This document shows, in pieces, positions 1 through 7,917 of a stretch of DNA of 64,000 nt. The notes beneath the pieces were generated by a model. That model had not been told where the DNA came from and did no database searches. It saw only the letters and a program-made list of their open reading frames with translations. Made by a program: the position numbers and the translations under genes. Origin of the DNA: Flavobacterium caeni (GTDB taxonomy: Bacteria > Bacteroidota > Bacteroidia > Flavobacteriales > Flavobacteriaceae); NCBI RefSeq assembly GCF_900101895.1, contig NZ_FMVF01000008.1, positions 106,304 through 170,303 on the forward strand, read 5' to 3'. Within the stretch, counting starts at the first letter, position 1. Every line of letters begins with the position of its first letter.

Positions 1-43
1 TTTTGCGATTGAACCAAGCAAATCCCCAAAGCCACCGCTTCAT
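1..43 (-). CDS. possible 5' end of a gene running off the left edge
   Basis: An ATG on the minus strand at 43-41 opens a frame that stays open for 14 codons to the window edge (MKRWLWGFAWFNRK). The segment is too short to assign a family. If real, the gene is divergent from the hydrolase at 159. The intervening 115 bp is A+T rich, as expected for a divergent promoter region, but no clear TAnnTTTG box was found in it. Confidence 0.3.
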   Translation of the reverse strand, partial: MKRWLWGFAWFNRK

Positions 44-158
44 AATTTATTGATAAAATAAACTGCGGCCGAAATGGGTTTTGGCTTGAAAATTTTACTT
101 TTATACAAATTTCGGAATTAATTTCGGTACTTCCGCTTATTGATACGTTAAATCGACT

Positions 159-821
159 ATGGACAAAATTCCGGTTTACCTGATGCCAGGGCTGGCGGCA
201 AGTCCCGCTATTTTCGAGCGGATTGCGTTGCCGCCCGATCAATTCGAGGTGGTTTTGCTCGAATGGCAAATCCCGACCCCGAACGAATCGCTGGTCGATT
301 ACGCCAAACGGATGGCCCAAAAAGTCACGCAGCCCAACCCGGTGTTGGTAGGGGTTTCGTTCGGCGGTATACTGGTGCAGGAAATGGCGCAGTTCCTGTC
401 GCCGCGCAAGGTCATCATCATTTCGAGCGTGCGTTGCAACGAAGAATTCCCGCGGCGTATGAAGGTAACCAAGATGCTGCGCGCCTACAAATTGATCCCT
501 GCCGATGTGGTCGGTAAGATCGAACGGCTCGCCAAGCTTTCGAGGAGCCAACTGGTCAGGGAGCGCATGAAATTGTACGACAAATTCCTGTCGGTGCGCG
601 ACGATCGGTATTTCCAGTGGGCGATCCGCAACGTGATTTTGTGGGACAGGACCCAAATCGATGCCAACGTGGTGCACATACACGGCGACGCCGACGAGGT
701 GTTCCCGATCAAATACATCAAGGATTGCCGTATCGTCAAGGGTGGTACGCACATCATGATTTTGAATAAATTCAGATGGCTCAACGAACACCTGCCGAAA
801 ATCATCCGCGGCGAAGAATGA
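159..821 (+). CDS. alpha/beta hydrolase family protein
   Basis: A 220-residue cytoplasmic alpha/beta hydrolase with no signal peptide. The nucleophile elbow is the GVSFGG motif near residue 66 (Ser nucleophile). A likely acidic residue is in HGDADEVFP near residue 175 and the catalytic His is in GGTHIM near residue 197, which is the family order Ser-Asp-His. It is short for the superfamily and the cap region is small, so the substrate cannot be predicted. The ATG at 159 is the first in-frame start. It is followed after 78 bp by a lytic transglycosylase gene on the same strand, and that gap holds short tandem TTCGATTTT-like repeats. Confidence 0.8.
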   Translation: MDKIPVYLMPGLAASPAIFERIALPPDQFEVVLLEWQIPTPNESLVDYAKRMAQKVTQPNPVLVGVSFGGILVQEMAQFLSPRKVIIISSVRCNEEFPRRMKVTKMLRAYKLIPADVVGKIERLAKLSRSQLVRERMKLYDKFLSVRDDRYFQWAIRNVILWDRTQIDANVVHIHGDADEVFPIKYIKDCRIVKGGTHIMILNKFRWLNEHLPKIIRGEE

Positions 822-899
822 TCATCAATTCGTTCGATTTTTGACTTTCGATTTTCGACTTTTTTACTATGTTTACCAATCAACTAAAAATGAATTCCC

Positions 900-1796
900 A
901 TGGACTGGTTTAAGAAAACAGCGCTGACGGCTTCGGTGGTCGTCACCTCAGGACTGCTGATTTACGGCACGTCGCCCGAAACCAAAAAAACAAGCCCGGC
1001 CAAGCCCGAAGCATCGTTCGTCATTCCAGACAGCATCGATTTTGCCGGCGAGCGTACGCCTTTGCATATTGCCGACGTCAAGGAACGTTTCGAACGCGAA
1101 CTCATCGTAAACGCCAACCTCGATGCGTCTACCTTGCTCATCATCAAACGCGCCAACCGCGCCTTTCCGATCATCGAACCGATCCTAAAGAAATACAACG
1201 TCCCCGACGATTTCAAATACCTGGCCGTCATCGAAAGCGGGCTTGTCAATGCTGTATCGCCCGCAGGGGCACGCGGCGTGTGGCAGTTCATGCCCGAGAC
1301 CGCCAAGGAAAAAGGCATGGAGGTAAGCGAGACCGTCGACGAACGCTATCATTTACAAAAATCGACCGAAGCGGCCTGTAGGTATTTGCTCGATGCCAAG
1401 ACCCGTTTTGGCAGCTGGACGCTCGCGGCGGCTTCGTACAACGGCGGGATGACCGGCGTGGGCAAGCAAATCGACATGCAAAAAGTAACCGATTATTACG
1501 ATCTATTGCTTACCGAAGAAACTGCGCGTTATGTTTTTCGCATTTTGGCGCTCAAGGAAATCATGAAAAGTCCCGACAAATATGGTTTCAATGTCTTGCC
1601 GGCCGATTTGTACCAGAACCTTCCGTCCAAAATCATTTCGGTCGATTCGACCATTGTAGATCTGGCCGGATTCGCCAAGACGCAAGGCATCAACTACAAA
1701 ATACTCAAGATACACAACCCCTGGTTGCGCGACAAAAAGCTCAACAACCCGGGACGCAAACGCTATGAAATAGAAATTCCTTTAAGCGGCTATTGA
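900..1796 (+). CDS. membrane-anchored lytic transglycosylase (SLT domain, MltD-like)
   Basis: A 298-residue murein hydrolase. The N-terminus has a hydrophobic segment (about residues 7-24) that acts as signal or anchor. The SLT fold spans about residues 95-215, with the catalytic Glu in AVIESGLV followed by SPAGARGVWQFMP and later AAASYNGG, the standard motif order of family 1 transglycosylases. The C-terminal ~60 residues resemble the region that precedes LysM modules in MltD, but no complete LysM is visible. Family knowledge: it cleaves peptidoglycan to 1,6-anhydromuropeptides in the periplasm. The stop overlaps the next start (TGATG), so translational coupling is likely. Confidence 0.88.
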   Translation: MDWFKKTALTASVVVTSGLLIYGTSPETKKTSPAKPEASFVIPDSIDFAGERTPLHIADVKERFERELIVNANLDASTLLIIKRANRAFPIIEPILKKYNVPDDFKYLAVIESGLVNAVSPAGARGVWQFMPETAKEKGMEVSETVDERYHLQKSTEAACRYLLDAKTRFGSWTLAAASYNGGMTGVGKQIDMQKVTDYYDLLLTEETARYVFRILALKEIMKSPDKYGFNVLPADLYQNLPSKIISVDSTIVDLAGFAKTQGINYKILKIHNPWLRDKKLNNPGRKRYEIEIPLSGY

Positions 1797-2158
1797 TGAC
1801 GACCAGCACTTTTATTATTGTACTAGGCATCGGGTTGCTGGCGGGCATGCTCAGCGGACTCATAGGCATCGGTGGCGGCATCGTAATGGTGCCGATGTTA
1901 GTGCTGATTGGATTTTCGCAACACCAGGCGCAAGGCACGAGTTTGGCGGCGCTGTTCCCGCCAGTGATGTTTTTGGCGGTGCTCAATTACCACAAGGCGG
2001 GGCACATCAATTGGAAATATGCGATGGTGATTTCGGCGTTTTTTGTGGTGGGAAGTTATTTTGGGAGCAAGGTCGCGCTCAATATCAATGAGAAACTGCT
2101 GCAAAAGATTTTCGCTGTGATTTTGGTTTTGGTCGCGGCAAAGATGTGGTTCAAATAG
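1796..2158 (+). CDS. half-size TauE/SafE family membrane protein
   Basis: A 120-residue, very hydrophobic protein with about four membrane segments and the family's glycine-rich GLIGIGGGIVMVP motif near residue 25. Full TauE/SafE permeases are about 250 residues and contain two such repeats. This protein has only one, a form that is common in Flavobacteriia and presumably dimerises. The family exports sulfite or other small organosulfur anions; the substrate here is unknown. The ATG at 1796 overlaps the stop of the transglycosylase gene. A TTG one codon upstream is possible but less likely. Confidence 0.8.
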   Translation: MTTSTFIIVLGIGLLAGMLSGLIGIGGGIVMVPMLVLIGFSQHQAQGTSLAALFPPVMFLAVLNYHKAGHINWKYAMVISAFFVVGSYFGSKVALNINEKLLQKIFAVILVLVAAKMWFK

Positions 2159-2159
2159 A

Positions 2160-2858
2160 TTACTCGGCAACCGACGCCAGTTGGCTTACGGGCGTTTGTT
2201 GTTTTTCTAGAAAAATCGACAGTCGTTCGTTGAACAAGCGGTAGTTCATGTCAAAGGCAGTCTTTGCATTCGTGCTGGGCGGCAACTGGATGCCTCCGCG
2301 CTTGATGTCGACCACCTCGAGGTTGCTGTTGAGGTAATACGACGTCGGGAACCCCAGTGTATGCTTCAACGTGGCCACGATGCGCGCGTCGTTCTTATAC
2401 GATTCGTTGGCGTAGCACACCTTGATTTTGTGGTTGAATTTGCGCGCTATTTTTCGCGTATCGGTTTTGGTGTCCCAAAATACGGCAATGAATTGCACCT
2501 GGTCGTCGTACTTGCGCGCCAGTTTGTTGAGCGCCTGGATTTCTCCTTTTGGGATCACGCACCACGACGAATAGGTGATGATGAACACCGGCTTCTTGAT
2601 TTTGCTCAATTTTACCTTGCGGCTGTTGACCGATTTGAACGAATAGTCGTCAAACTTTGAACCCACCAATTTGTTTTGCACCAGCGAGTCAAAAAGGGCT
2701 TGTCCGGCCTCGATGTCGCCCTGTCGGTAGGCTTTGTCGCTTTGCGAATTGTACTTTTTGATGTTGCTCTTGATGGCGTCGGAGAAGTAAACCACTTTGT
2801 CCTGGGCGAAAGAAGACTGGAGCAACAAAACGGTAGAAAGGAGTATTATTAATCTCAT
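2160..2858 (-). CDS. secreted redoxin-like (thioredoxin-fold) protein lacking CXXC
   Basis: A 232-residue protein with a signal peptide (residues 1-18, ending SFAQ). Residues about 65-190 look like a TlpA/redoxin thioredoxin fold: a hydrophobic strand PVFIITYSSW is followed by CVIPK where CXXC normally sits, and GFPTSYY provides the cis-proline loop. Only the first cysteine of the active-site pair is present, so ordinary disulfide exchange is unlikely. A single-Cys role or a purely structural one is possible. It converges on the TauE/SafE gene with a 1-bp gap. I found no gene-specific partner. Confidence 0.7.
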   Translation of the reverse strand: MRLIILLSTVLLLQSSFAQDKVVYFSDAIKSNIKKYNSQSDKAYRQGDIEAGQALFDSLVQNKLVGSKFDDYSFKSVNSRKVKLSKIKKPVFIITYSSWCVIPKGEIQALNKLARKYDDQVQFIAVFWDTKTDTRKIARKFNHKIKVCYANESYKNDARIVATLKHTLGFPTSYYLNSNLEVVDIKRGGIQLPPSTNAKTAFDMNYRLFNERLSIFLEKQQTPVSQLASVAE

Positions 2859-2940
2859 AATTTTGCCAATTTATTGATTAATACGCAACAATATTAACAA
2901 ATAAAATAATACGAAATTCAAACGAGACACAATTTAACAC

Positions 2941-2968
2941 AAAAAAAGCCGTCAATTAACGACGGCTT
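2941..2968 (-). terminator. rho-independent terminator of the TPR membrane protein gene
   Basis: Stem AAGCCGTC / GACGGCTT with a 7-nt loop. Read on the minus strand it is followed by a run of T residues (plus-strand A-run at 2941-2947). It lies just downstream of the stop at 2994. Confidence 0.8.
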
Positions 2969-2993
2969 AATCATTTGGTAAATTGTAAGTTAC

Positions 2994-3509
2994 CTACATT
3001 TTCTTCATCTGCTCCTTCATCATCACGATTTGATCTTTGAGCATATTGTGTTTGTCGAGCTTCTTGGCTTCGTTCAAAAGGTTGGTCGCCTCGAGCTTCC
3101 GGCGACGCGTCAGGGCCACGCCCGCAAGGTTCAATTTGGCTACGGCCATGTCCATGTCCATCGACAATCCGAGCTCTACGGCTTTCTTGAAATACTTCTC
3201 GGCCTGGATCAAATTGGTTTGCGAATGCATGATGCCGTGCAAATAATTGAAATAACCTTGCTGCTTGCGAACCAGCGCCGTTTCAGGATTTTTGATGTAG
3301 GCGAGCCATTTTTGCGCGCCCGGGAAATCCTGCTTTCTCAAACGCAGGAATGCGAGCAAGATAAACTCGTTCTTGAAATAAAGGAAAATAGGAATAATCG
3401 AAAGCAAAATCAGGAAAATCCCGTTGCCGATGTTGTTCTCGGTCATTTGCCAAATGCCGGTGGCGATGATCGCGGCGGCTATGATCAGTTTGATATTTCT
3501 GTGAAACAT
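2994..3509 (-). CDS. membrane protein with C-terminal TPR-like helices
   Basis: A 171-residue protein with two adjacent transmembrane helices (about residues 6-23 and 28-46, joined by a short polar loop), then a soluble all-helical region with at least one TPR-like unit (QAEKYFKKAVELG near residue 110). The frame is open further upstream, but the ATG at 3509 is chosen because a TTG-N20-TACCTTTG promoter lies at 3530-3560, inside the longer frame. The role is unknown. Proteins of this layout are common single-gene units in Flavobacteriia. Confidence 0.75.
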   Translation of the reverse strand: MFHRNIKLIIAAAIIATGIWQMTENNIGNGIFLILLSIIPIFLYFKNEFILLAFLRLRKQDFPGAQKWLAYIKNPETALVRKQQGYFNYLHGIMHSQTNLIQAEKYFKKAVELGLSMDMDMAVAKLNLAGVALTRRRKLEATNLLNEAKKLDKHNMLKDQIVMMKEQMKKM

Positions 3510-3529
3510 TTGTTTGTTTTTTGAGTGGG

Positions 3530-3560
3530 CAAAGGTAGGGGTTATTGTTGGGTTTGGCAA
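3530..3560 (-). promoter_or_regulatory. Bacteroidota-type promoter for the gene starting at 3509
   Basis: On the minus strand TTG (plus CAA 3558-3560), 20-nt spacer, TACCTTTG (plus 3530-3537). This fits the TTG/TAnnTTTG consensus of the Bacteroidota primary sigma factor and lies 20 nt before the chosen ATG. Confidence 0.7.
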
Positions 3561-3573
3561 CAGTGGTGAGGGG

Positions 3574-4468
3574 ATTTTTTGGAGCTGTTTCCCGCTTTCC
3601 GTTGCAATCTTTTTGAACTTGCTGATCGCAAGTTCAAAAAGGATTTTCACTGCAATCGGGGCTAGGGGTGAGTTGCGCTGTTCGAAGTGTTTCCAAAGCC
3701 GGACGTTTTGAAATTCTTTGAAGTTTTCGCTACCGCGGGTCTACTTTTGCCTCGTCGCAAAAGTAGCAAAAAGACGTAGCGGCACACTTTCTCGGCTAAA
3801 AATCAACTCCGTTTGCTAAGCCAGCTGAACTCGCTGCGCTCAGACAGCACCTGGCTCTTAACGCTCACTACTTTGATTTTCTTAACGCCTCCAAAGTGAA
3901 TGCCGCGCCAGGTAGGAAAGTAATATTTGCATTTTTGGCTTGCCCGCGGCGCCAAAAATCCGCACGAGGAACATTCGCTCTAAGTTGAACGTATCGTTTC
4001 GCTTACGACGTTCGTCATGCGACGTCCTCCGCGGGGAAATTCGTTCTTGCTACGGCAATGTTCCCGGCGCGTTGAACGAACGTCCAAAGTGGACGATTAA
4101 CCTTCAATTTACTGAGAATTGTCTTCGTGAGGCCGCGCGCTTTGGTCGTGGCAGGCGGGCACCTGCGGCTTGAAGCTGGCGTTAAAAAACAAATTCTGTT
4201 TGAGGCGCAGCCGAGTTAATTTGTTTTAGCCAGCGAAAGCCAGCAGGTCGCCGAACGACCGCGCGCCAGGCATTTTTGCTACTTTTGTTGCCAGACAAAA
4301 GTAGGCCCCCGCGGCAGCGGAAATATCTTAGAATTACAAGATTTGAGATTTAGCAGATAGTTCTAGTAGCGCAGCAACTCCTAGCCCCGATTGAAGTGGA
4401 AATCCTTTTTGCGCTTGCAAAGCGCAAAAAGATTGCAACGAAAAGCGGGAAAAGGCTCCAAAAAAATA
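3574..4468. repeat. ~0.9-kb gene-free inverted-repeat element with many hairpins
   Basis: The outer ~200 bp on each side (about 3574-3780 and 4267-4468) are imperfect inverted copies of each other. The left arm contains CCCGCTTTCCGTTGCAATC and ATCGGGGCTAGGG, and the right arm carries their complements. Each arm contains local hairpins that are kept although their stem sequences differ between arms: TTTTTGAACTTGC/GCAAGTTCAAAAA at 3611-3640 against TTTTTGCGCTT/AAGCGCAAAAA at 4407-4431. The centre is also hairpin-rich, for example a long stem bounded by GCTGGC and GCCAGC at about 4168-4228. I see no credible gene inside. It ends just before the rpmH promoter. Confidence 0.75.
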
Positions 4469-4481
4469 TTTCAAAAACCGC

Positions 4482-4511
4482 TTGCTAACACAAAAAAACT
4501 TCCTATATTTG
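4482..4511 (+). promoter_or_regulatory. promoter of rpmH
   Basis: TTG at 4482-4484, 19-nt spacer, TATATTTG at 4504-4511. This is a near-perfect Bacteroidota primary-sigma promoter, followed after 62 nt by the rpmH start. Confidence 0.8.
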
Positions 4512-4573
4512 CACCCGGTTTAACACGAAACCGCCCTCATACCAAGATTAATAAGATTTAAAGACATAAAGCA

Positions 4574-4735
4574 ATGAGCAAAAGAACGTTTCAACCATCG
4601 AAAAGAAAAAGAAGAAATAAACACGGTTTTATGGACAGAATGGCGACTGCGAATGGTAGAAAAGTGCTCGCGCGTCGTCGTGCCAAAGGACGTCACAAAT
4701 TGACTGTTTCATCTGAGCCAAGACACAAAAAATAA
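4574..4735 (+). CDS. rpmH: 50S ribosomal protein L34
   Basis: A 53-residue, extremely basic protein starting [19 protein letters not shown] and containing [20 protein letters not shown], the universal L34 signature. It is a small structural protein of the large ribosomal subunit. The length is slightly above the 44-46 of many bacteria because of a C-terminal extension (about SSEPRHKK), usual in Bacteroidota. It has its own strong promoter upstream (4482-4511) and a terminator downstream (4757-4789), so it is probably monocistronic. The rnpA/yidC neighbours seen in other phyla are absent. Confidence 0.97.
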   Translation: MSKRTFQPSKRKRRNKHGFMDRMATANGRKVLARRRAKGRHKLTVSSEPRHKK

Positions 4736-4756
4736 TGTTCGATAAGGGCATAAAAC

Positions 4757-4789
4757 AAGGCGTTACTTCGATTAGTACCGCCTTTTTTT
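4757..4789 (+). terminator. terminator of rpmH
   Basis: AAGGCG ... CGCCTT stem with a 20-nt loop that can extend the pairing, followed by seven T residues. Confidence 0.75.
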
Positions 4790-5034
4790 ATATCTTGTCG
4801 TGAAGGATTGAAGTCTTAAAGTCTAAAGTCATAAAGTCTTAAAGGCGCAGTTCTGGGAATTATTGGGTTACGCAGCTGATTTGGTTGTACGTCGCTGACT
4901 TTTTTAAATCATACTTTTTCAAAGGCGATCAGCTTCCATCAGGCGAGAGTTTGATTCATCGACGTTTCTGCTTTTATGACCTTACGACTTTAAGACTTTA
5001 CGACTATAATACATAACACAACAACATAACTACA
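4790..5034. other. intergenic region between rpmH and carB with an AAAGTC-type inverted repeat
   Basis: No gene is seen. Short TTAAAGTC/CATAAAGTC units at about 4812-4842 are roughly complementary to GACTTTAAGAC units at about 4978-5005, so the leader of carB could fold into a long, A+T-rich stem. No pyrimidine-responsive attenuator or PyrR-type site could be recognised. Confidence 0.4.
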
Positions 5035-7887
5035 ATGCCAAAAGACCAATCCATCAAATCCGTTCTCATCATCGGCTCAGGCCCCATCGTCATCGGGCAG
5101 GCGTGCGAATTCGACTATGCCGGTTCGCAATCGGCGCGCTCGATCAGAGAGGAAGGAATCGAAGTCATCCTGATCAACTCGAACCCGGCCACCATCATGA
5201 CCGACCCGTCGATGGCCGACCACGTTTACCTGTTGCCGCTCACGACCAAATCGATCGTACAAATCCTGAAAGAACACCCGCAAATCGACGCCGTTTTGCC
5301 AACCATGGGCGGCCAAACCGCACTCAACCTTTGTCTCGAAGCCGATGAAAAAGGCATTTGGGAAGATTTTGGCGTGCGCCTAATCGGGGTCGATGTCAAT
5401 GCGATCAACATCACCGAAGACCGCGAACAGTTCAAACAATTGCTCGAGCGCATTGGCGTTGGGGCAGCACCGGCCAAGACCGCAACGTCGTTTTTGAAAG
5501 GCAAGGAAATAGCGCAGGAATTCGGGTTTCCTTTGGTCATCCGTCCGTCGTTTACCTTGGGCGGTACGGGTGCGGCTTTCGTACACAAAAAAGAAGATTT
5601 CGACGCGGCGTTGACCTACGGGCTCGAAGCATCACCCATCCACGAAGTCTTGATCGACAAGGCTTTGCTGGGTTGGAAGGAATACGAATTGGAACTTTTG
5701 CGCGACAAGAATGACAACGTGGTCATCATCTGTTCGATCGAAAACATGGACCCGATGGGCATCCACACCGGCGATTCGATTACGGTCGCGCCGGCGATGA
5801 CATTATCGGATTCGACATTCCAGAAAATGCGCGACATGGCCATTTTGATGATGCGTTCGATCGGGAATTTTGCGGGCGGATGTAATGTGCAGTTCGCCGT
5901 TTCGCCCGATGAAAAAGAAGACATTGTCGCCATCGAGATCAACCCGCGTGTGTCGCGTTCGTCGGCATTGGCTTCGAAAGCGACGGGTTATCCGATTGCG
6001 AAAATCGCGTCGAAATTGGCGCTCGGTTATACCTTGGACGAACTCCAAAACCAGATCACCAAATCGACTTCGGCACTTTTTGAACCCACGCTCGATTACG
6101 TCATCGTCAAAATCCCGCGTTGGAATTTCGACAAATTCGAAGGTTCAGACCGAACTTTGGGCTTGCAGATGAAATCGGTAGGCGAGGTGATGGGCATCGG
6201 CCGATCGTTCCAGGAAGCGCTGCACAAGGCGACGCAATCCTTAGAAATCAAACGCAACGGCATCGGCGCCGACGGCAAAGGCTACAAGAATTACGAGCAA
6301 ATCATCGAGAAATTGACCTATGCGAGTTGGGACCGTGTGTTCGTGATTTATGACGCCATTGCCATTGGCATCCCGCTTTCAAGAATCCACGAAATCACCA
6401 AGATCGACATGTGGTTCCTCAAGCAATACGAGGAATTGTACCTGATCGAAAAGGAAATTTCGCAATACAAAGTCGATACGTTGCCACGTGAACTGTTGCT
6501 CGAAGCCAAACAAAAAGGCTATGGCGACCGCCAGATTGCGCACATGATGGGCTGTCTGGAAAGCCAGGTGTACAAACTGCGCGAGACGATGAACATCAAC
6601 CGCGTGTACAAATTGGTCGATACGTGCGCGGCCGAATTCAAGGCGAAAACACCTTACTATTACTCGACTTTCGAGGCCGAAATCGAAACCGCCGACGGCA
6701 AAAAATACGTCCACAACGAAAGCGTCGTTTCCGATAAAAAGAAAGTCGTCGTTCTGGGATCGGGACCAAACCGGATCGGGCAAGGCATCGAATTCGATTA
6801 TTCCTGTGTGCACGGCGTACTCGCGGCCAAGGAATGTGGCTACGAAACCATCATGATCAACTGTAACCCCGAGACGGTTTCGACCGATTTCGATACGGCC
6901 GATAAATTGTATTTCGAGCCGGTGTTTTGGGAGCACATTTACGACATCATCCGACATGAAAAACCCGAAGGCGTCATCGTGCAATTGGGTGGGCAAACGG
7001 CTTTGAAACTCGCCGAAAAATTGTCGAAATACGGCATCAAAATCCTCGGGACGTCGTTTGACGCGCTCGATTTGGCCGAAGACCGCGGGCGTTTCTCGGA
7101 ACTCTTGACCGACCTTAAAATCCCGTTCCCGAAATTCGGCGTGGCCGAAAATGCCGATCAGGCTTCAGCGCTTGCGGATGTTTTGGATTTCCCGCTGCTC
7201 GTGCGTCCGTCGTACGTTTTGGGCGGCCAGGGTATGAAAATCGTCATCAACAAACAGGAACTCGAGGAGCACGTCATCGATTTGCTCAAGAATATTCCGG
7301 GCAACAAATTGCTTTTGGACCATTATTTAGATGGTGCGATCGAAGCCGAAGCCGATGCGATTTGCGATGGCGAAAACGTCTACATCATTGGGATTATGGA
7401 GCACATCGAACCGTGCGGCATCCACTCGGGCGATTCGAATGCGACGTTGCCGCCGTTCAACTTGGGCGAATTTGTGATGCAGCAGATCAAGGATCATACG
7501 AAGAAAATCGCGCTTGCACTGCAAACTGTCGGGCTCATCAACATCCAGTTCGCGATCAAGGACGACACGGTGTACATCATCGAGGCCAACCCACGCGCCT
7601 CGCGTACGGTGCCGTTCATCGCCAAGGCGTATGGAGAGCCGTATGTCAACTATGCCACAAAAGTGATGCTCGGCGTGAACAAAGTGACCGATTTTACGTT
7701 CAATCCGCAGCTCAAAGGCTACGCGATCAAGCAACCGGTGTTCTCGTTCAGCAAATTCCCGAACGTCAACAAGGCGCTCGGCCCCGAAATGAAATCGACG
7801 GGCGAGAGCATTTTGTTCATCGACGATTTGAAGGACGACCAGTTTTATGAGTTGTATTCACGACGGAAAATGTATTTAAGTAAATAA
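5035..7887 (+). CDS. carB: carbamoyl-phosphate synthase large subunit (no MGS domain)
   Basis: A 950-residue ATP-grasp enzyme that makes carbamoyl phosphate from bicarbonate, ammonia (from CarA glutaminase) and two ATP, for pyrimidine and arginine synthesis. The two homologous halves are clear: the N-terminal half has GSGPIVIGQACEFDYAGSQ and the ATP-grasp motifs to about residue 400; the oligomerisation region follows; the second half starts with GSGPNRIGQGIEFDYSCVH near residue 560. Family members in proteobacteria are about 1070 residues and end with an MGS-like allosteric domain. This one stops right after the second ATP-grasp half, as known for flavobacterial CarB, so UMP/ornithine control through that domain should be missing. 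carA is not in the window. Confidence 0.97.
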   Translation: MPKDQSIKSVLIIGSGPIVIGQACEFDYAGSQSARSIREEGIEVILINSNPATIMTDPSMADHVYLLPLTTKSIVQILKEHPQIDAVLPTMGGQTALNLCLEADEKGIWEDFGVRLIGVDVNAINITEDREQFKQLLERIGVGAAPAKTATSFLKGKEIAQEFGFPLVIRPSFTLGGTGAAFVHKKEDFDAALTYGLEASPIHEVLIDKALLGWKEYELELLRDKNDNVVIICSIENMDPMGIHTGDSITVAPAMTLSDSTFQKMRDMAILMMRSIGNFAGGCNVQFAVSPDEKEDIVAIEINPRVSRSSALASKATGYPIAKIASKLALGYTLDELQNQITKSTSALFEPTLDYVIVKIPRWNFDKFEGSDRTLGLQMKSVGEVMGIGRSFQEALHKATQSLEIKRNGIGADGKGYKNYEQIIEKLTYASWDRVFVIYDAIAIGIPLSRIHEITKIDMWFLKQYEELYLIEKEISQYKVDTLPRELLLEAKQKGYGDRQIAHMMGCLESQVYKLRETMNINRVYKLVDTCAAEFKAKTPYYYSTFEAEIETADGKKYVHNESVVSDKKKVVVLGSGPNRIGQGIEFDYSCVHGVLAAKECGYETIMINCNPETVSTDFDTADKLYFEPVFWEHIYDIIRHEKPEGVIVQLGGQTALKLAEKLSKYGIKILGTSFDALDLAEDRGRFSELLTDLKIPFPKFGVAENADQASALADVLDFPLLVRPSYVLGGQGMKIVINKQELEEHVIDLLKNIPGNKLLLDHYLDGAIEAEADAICDGENVYIIGIMEHIEPCGIHSGDSNATLPPFNLGEFVMQQIKDHTKKIALALQTVGLINIQFAIKDDTVYIIEANPRASRTVPFIAKAYGEPYVNYATKVMLGVNKVTDFTFNPQLKGYAIKQPVFSFSKFPNVNKALGPEMKSTGESILFIDDLKDDQFYELYSRRKMYLSK

Positions 7888-7888
7888 A

Positions 7889-7916
7889 AAAAGCTCCCGT
7901 TTGAGGGAGCTTTTTT
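7889..7916. terminator. bidirectional terminator between carB and the T9SS protein gene
   Basis: AAAAAAGCTCCC / GGGAGCTTTTTT stem with a 7-nt loop. It has A/T runs on both sides, so it can serve the convergent genes carB (+) and 7918-10059 (-). Confidence 0.85.
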
Positions 7917-7917
7917 G

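Noticed and set aside
3940..4173. 77-codon frame in the inverted-repeat element
   Set aside because: It lies in hairpin-rich repeat DNA, has a biased basic composition with many Arg, no start context and no family resemblance.
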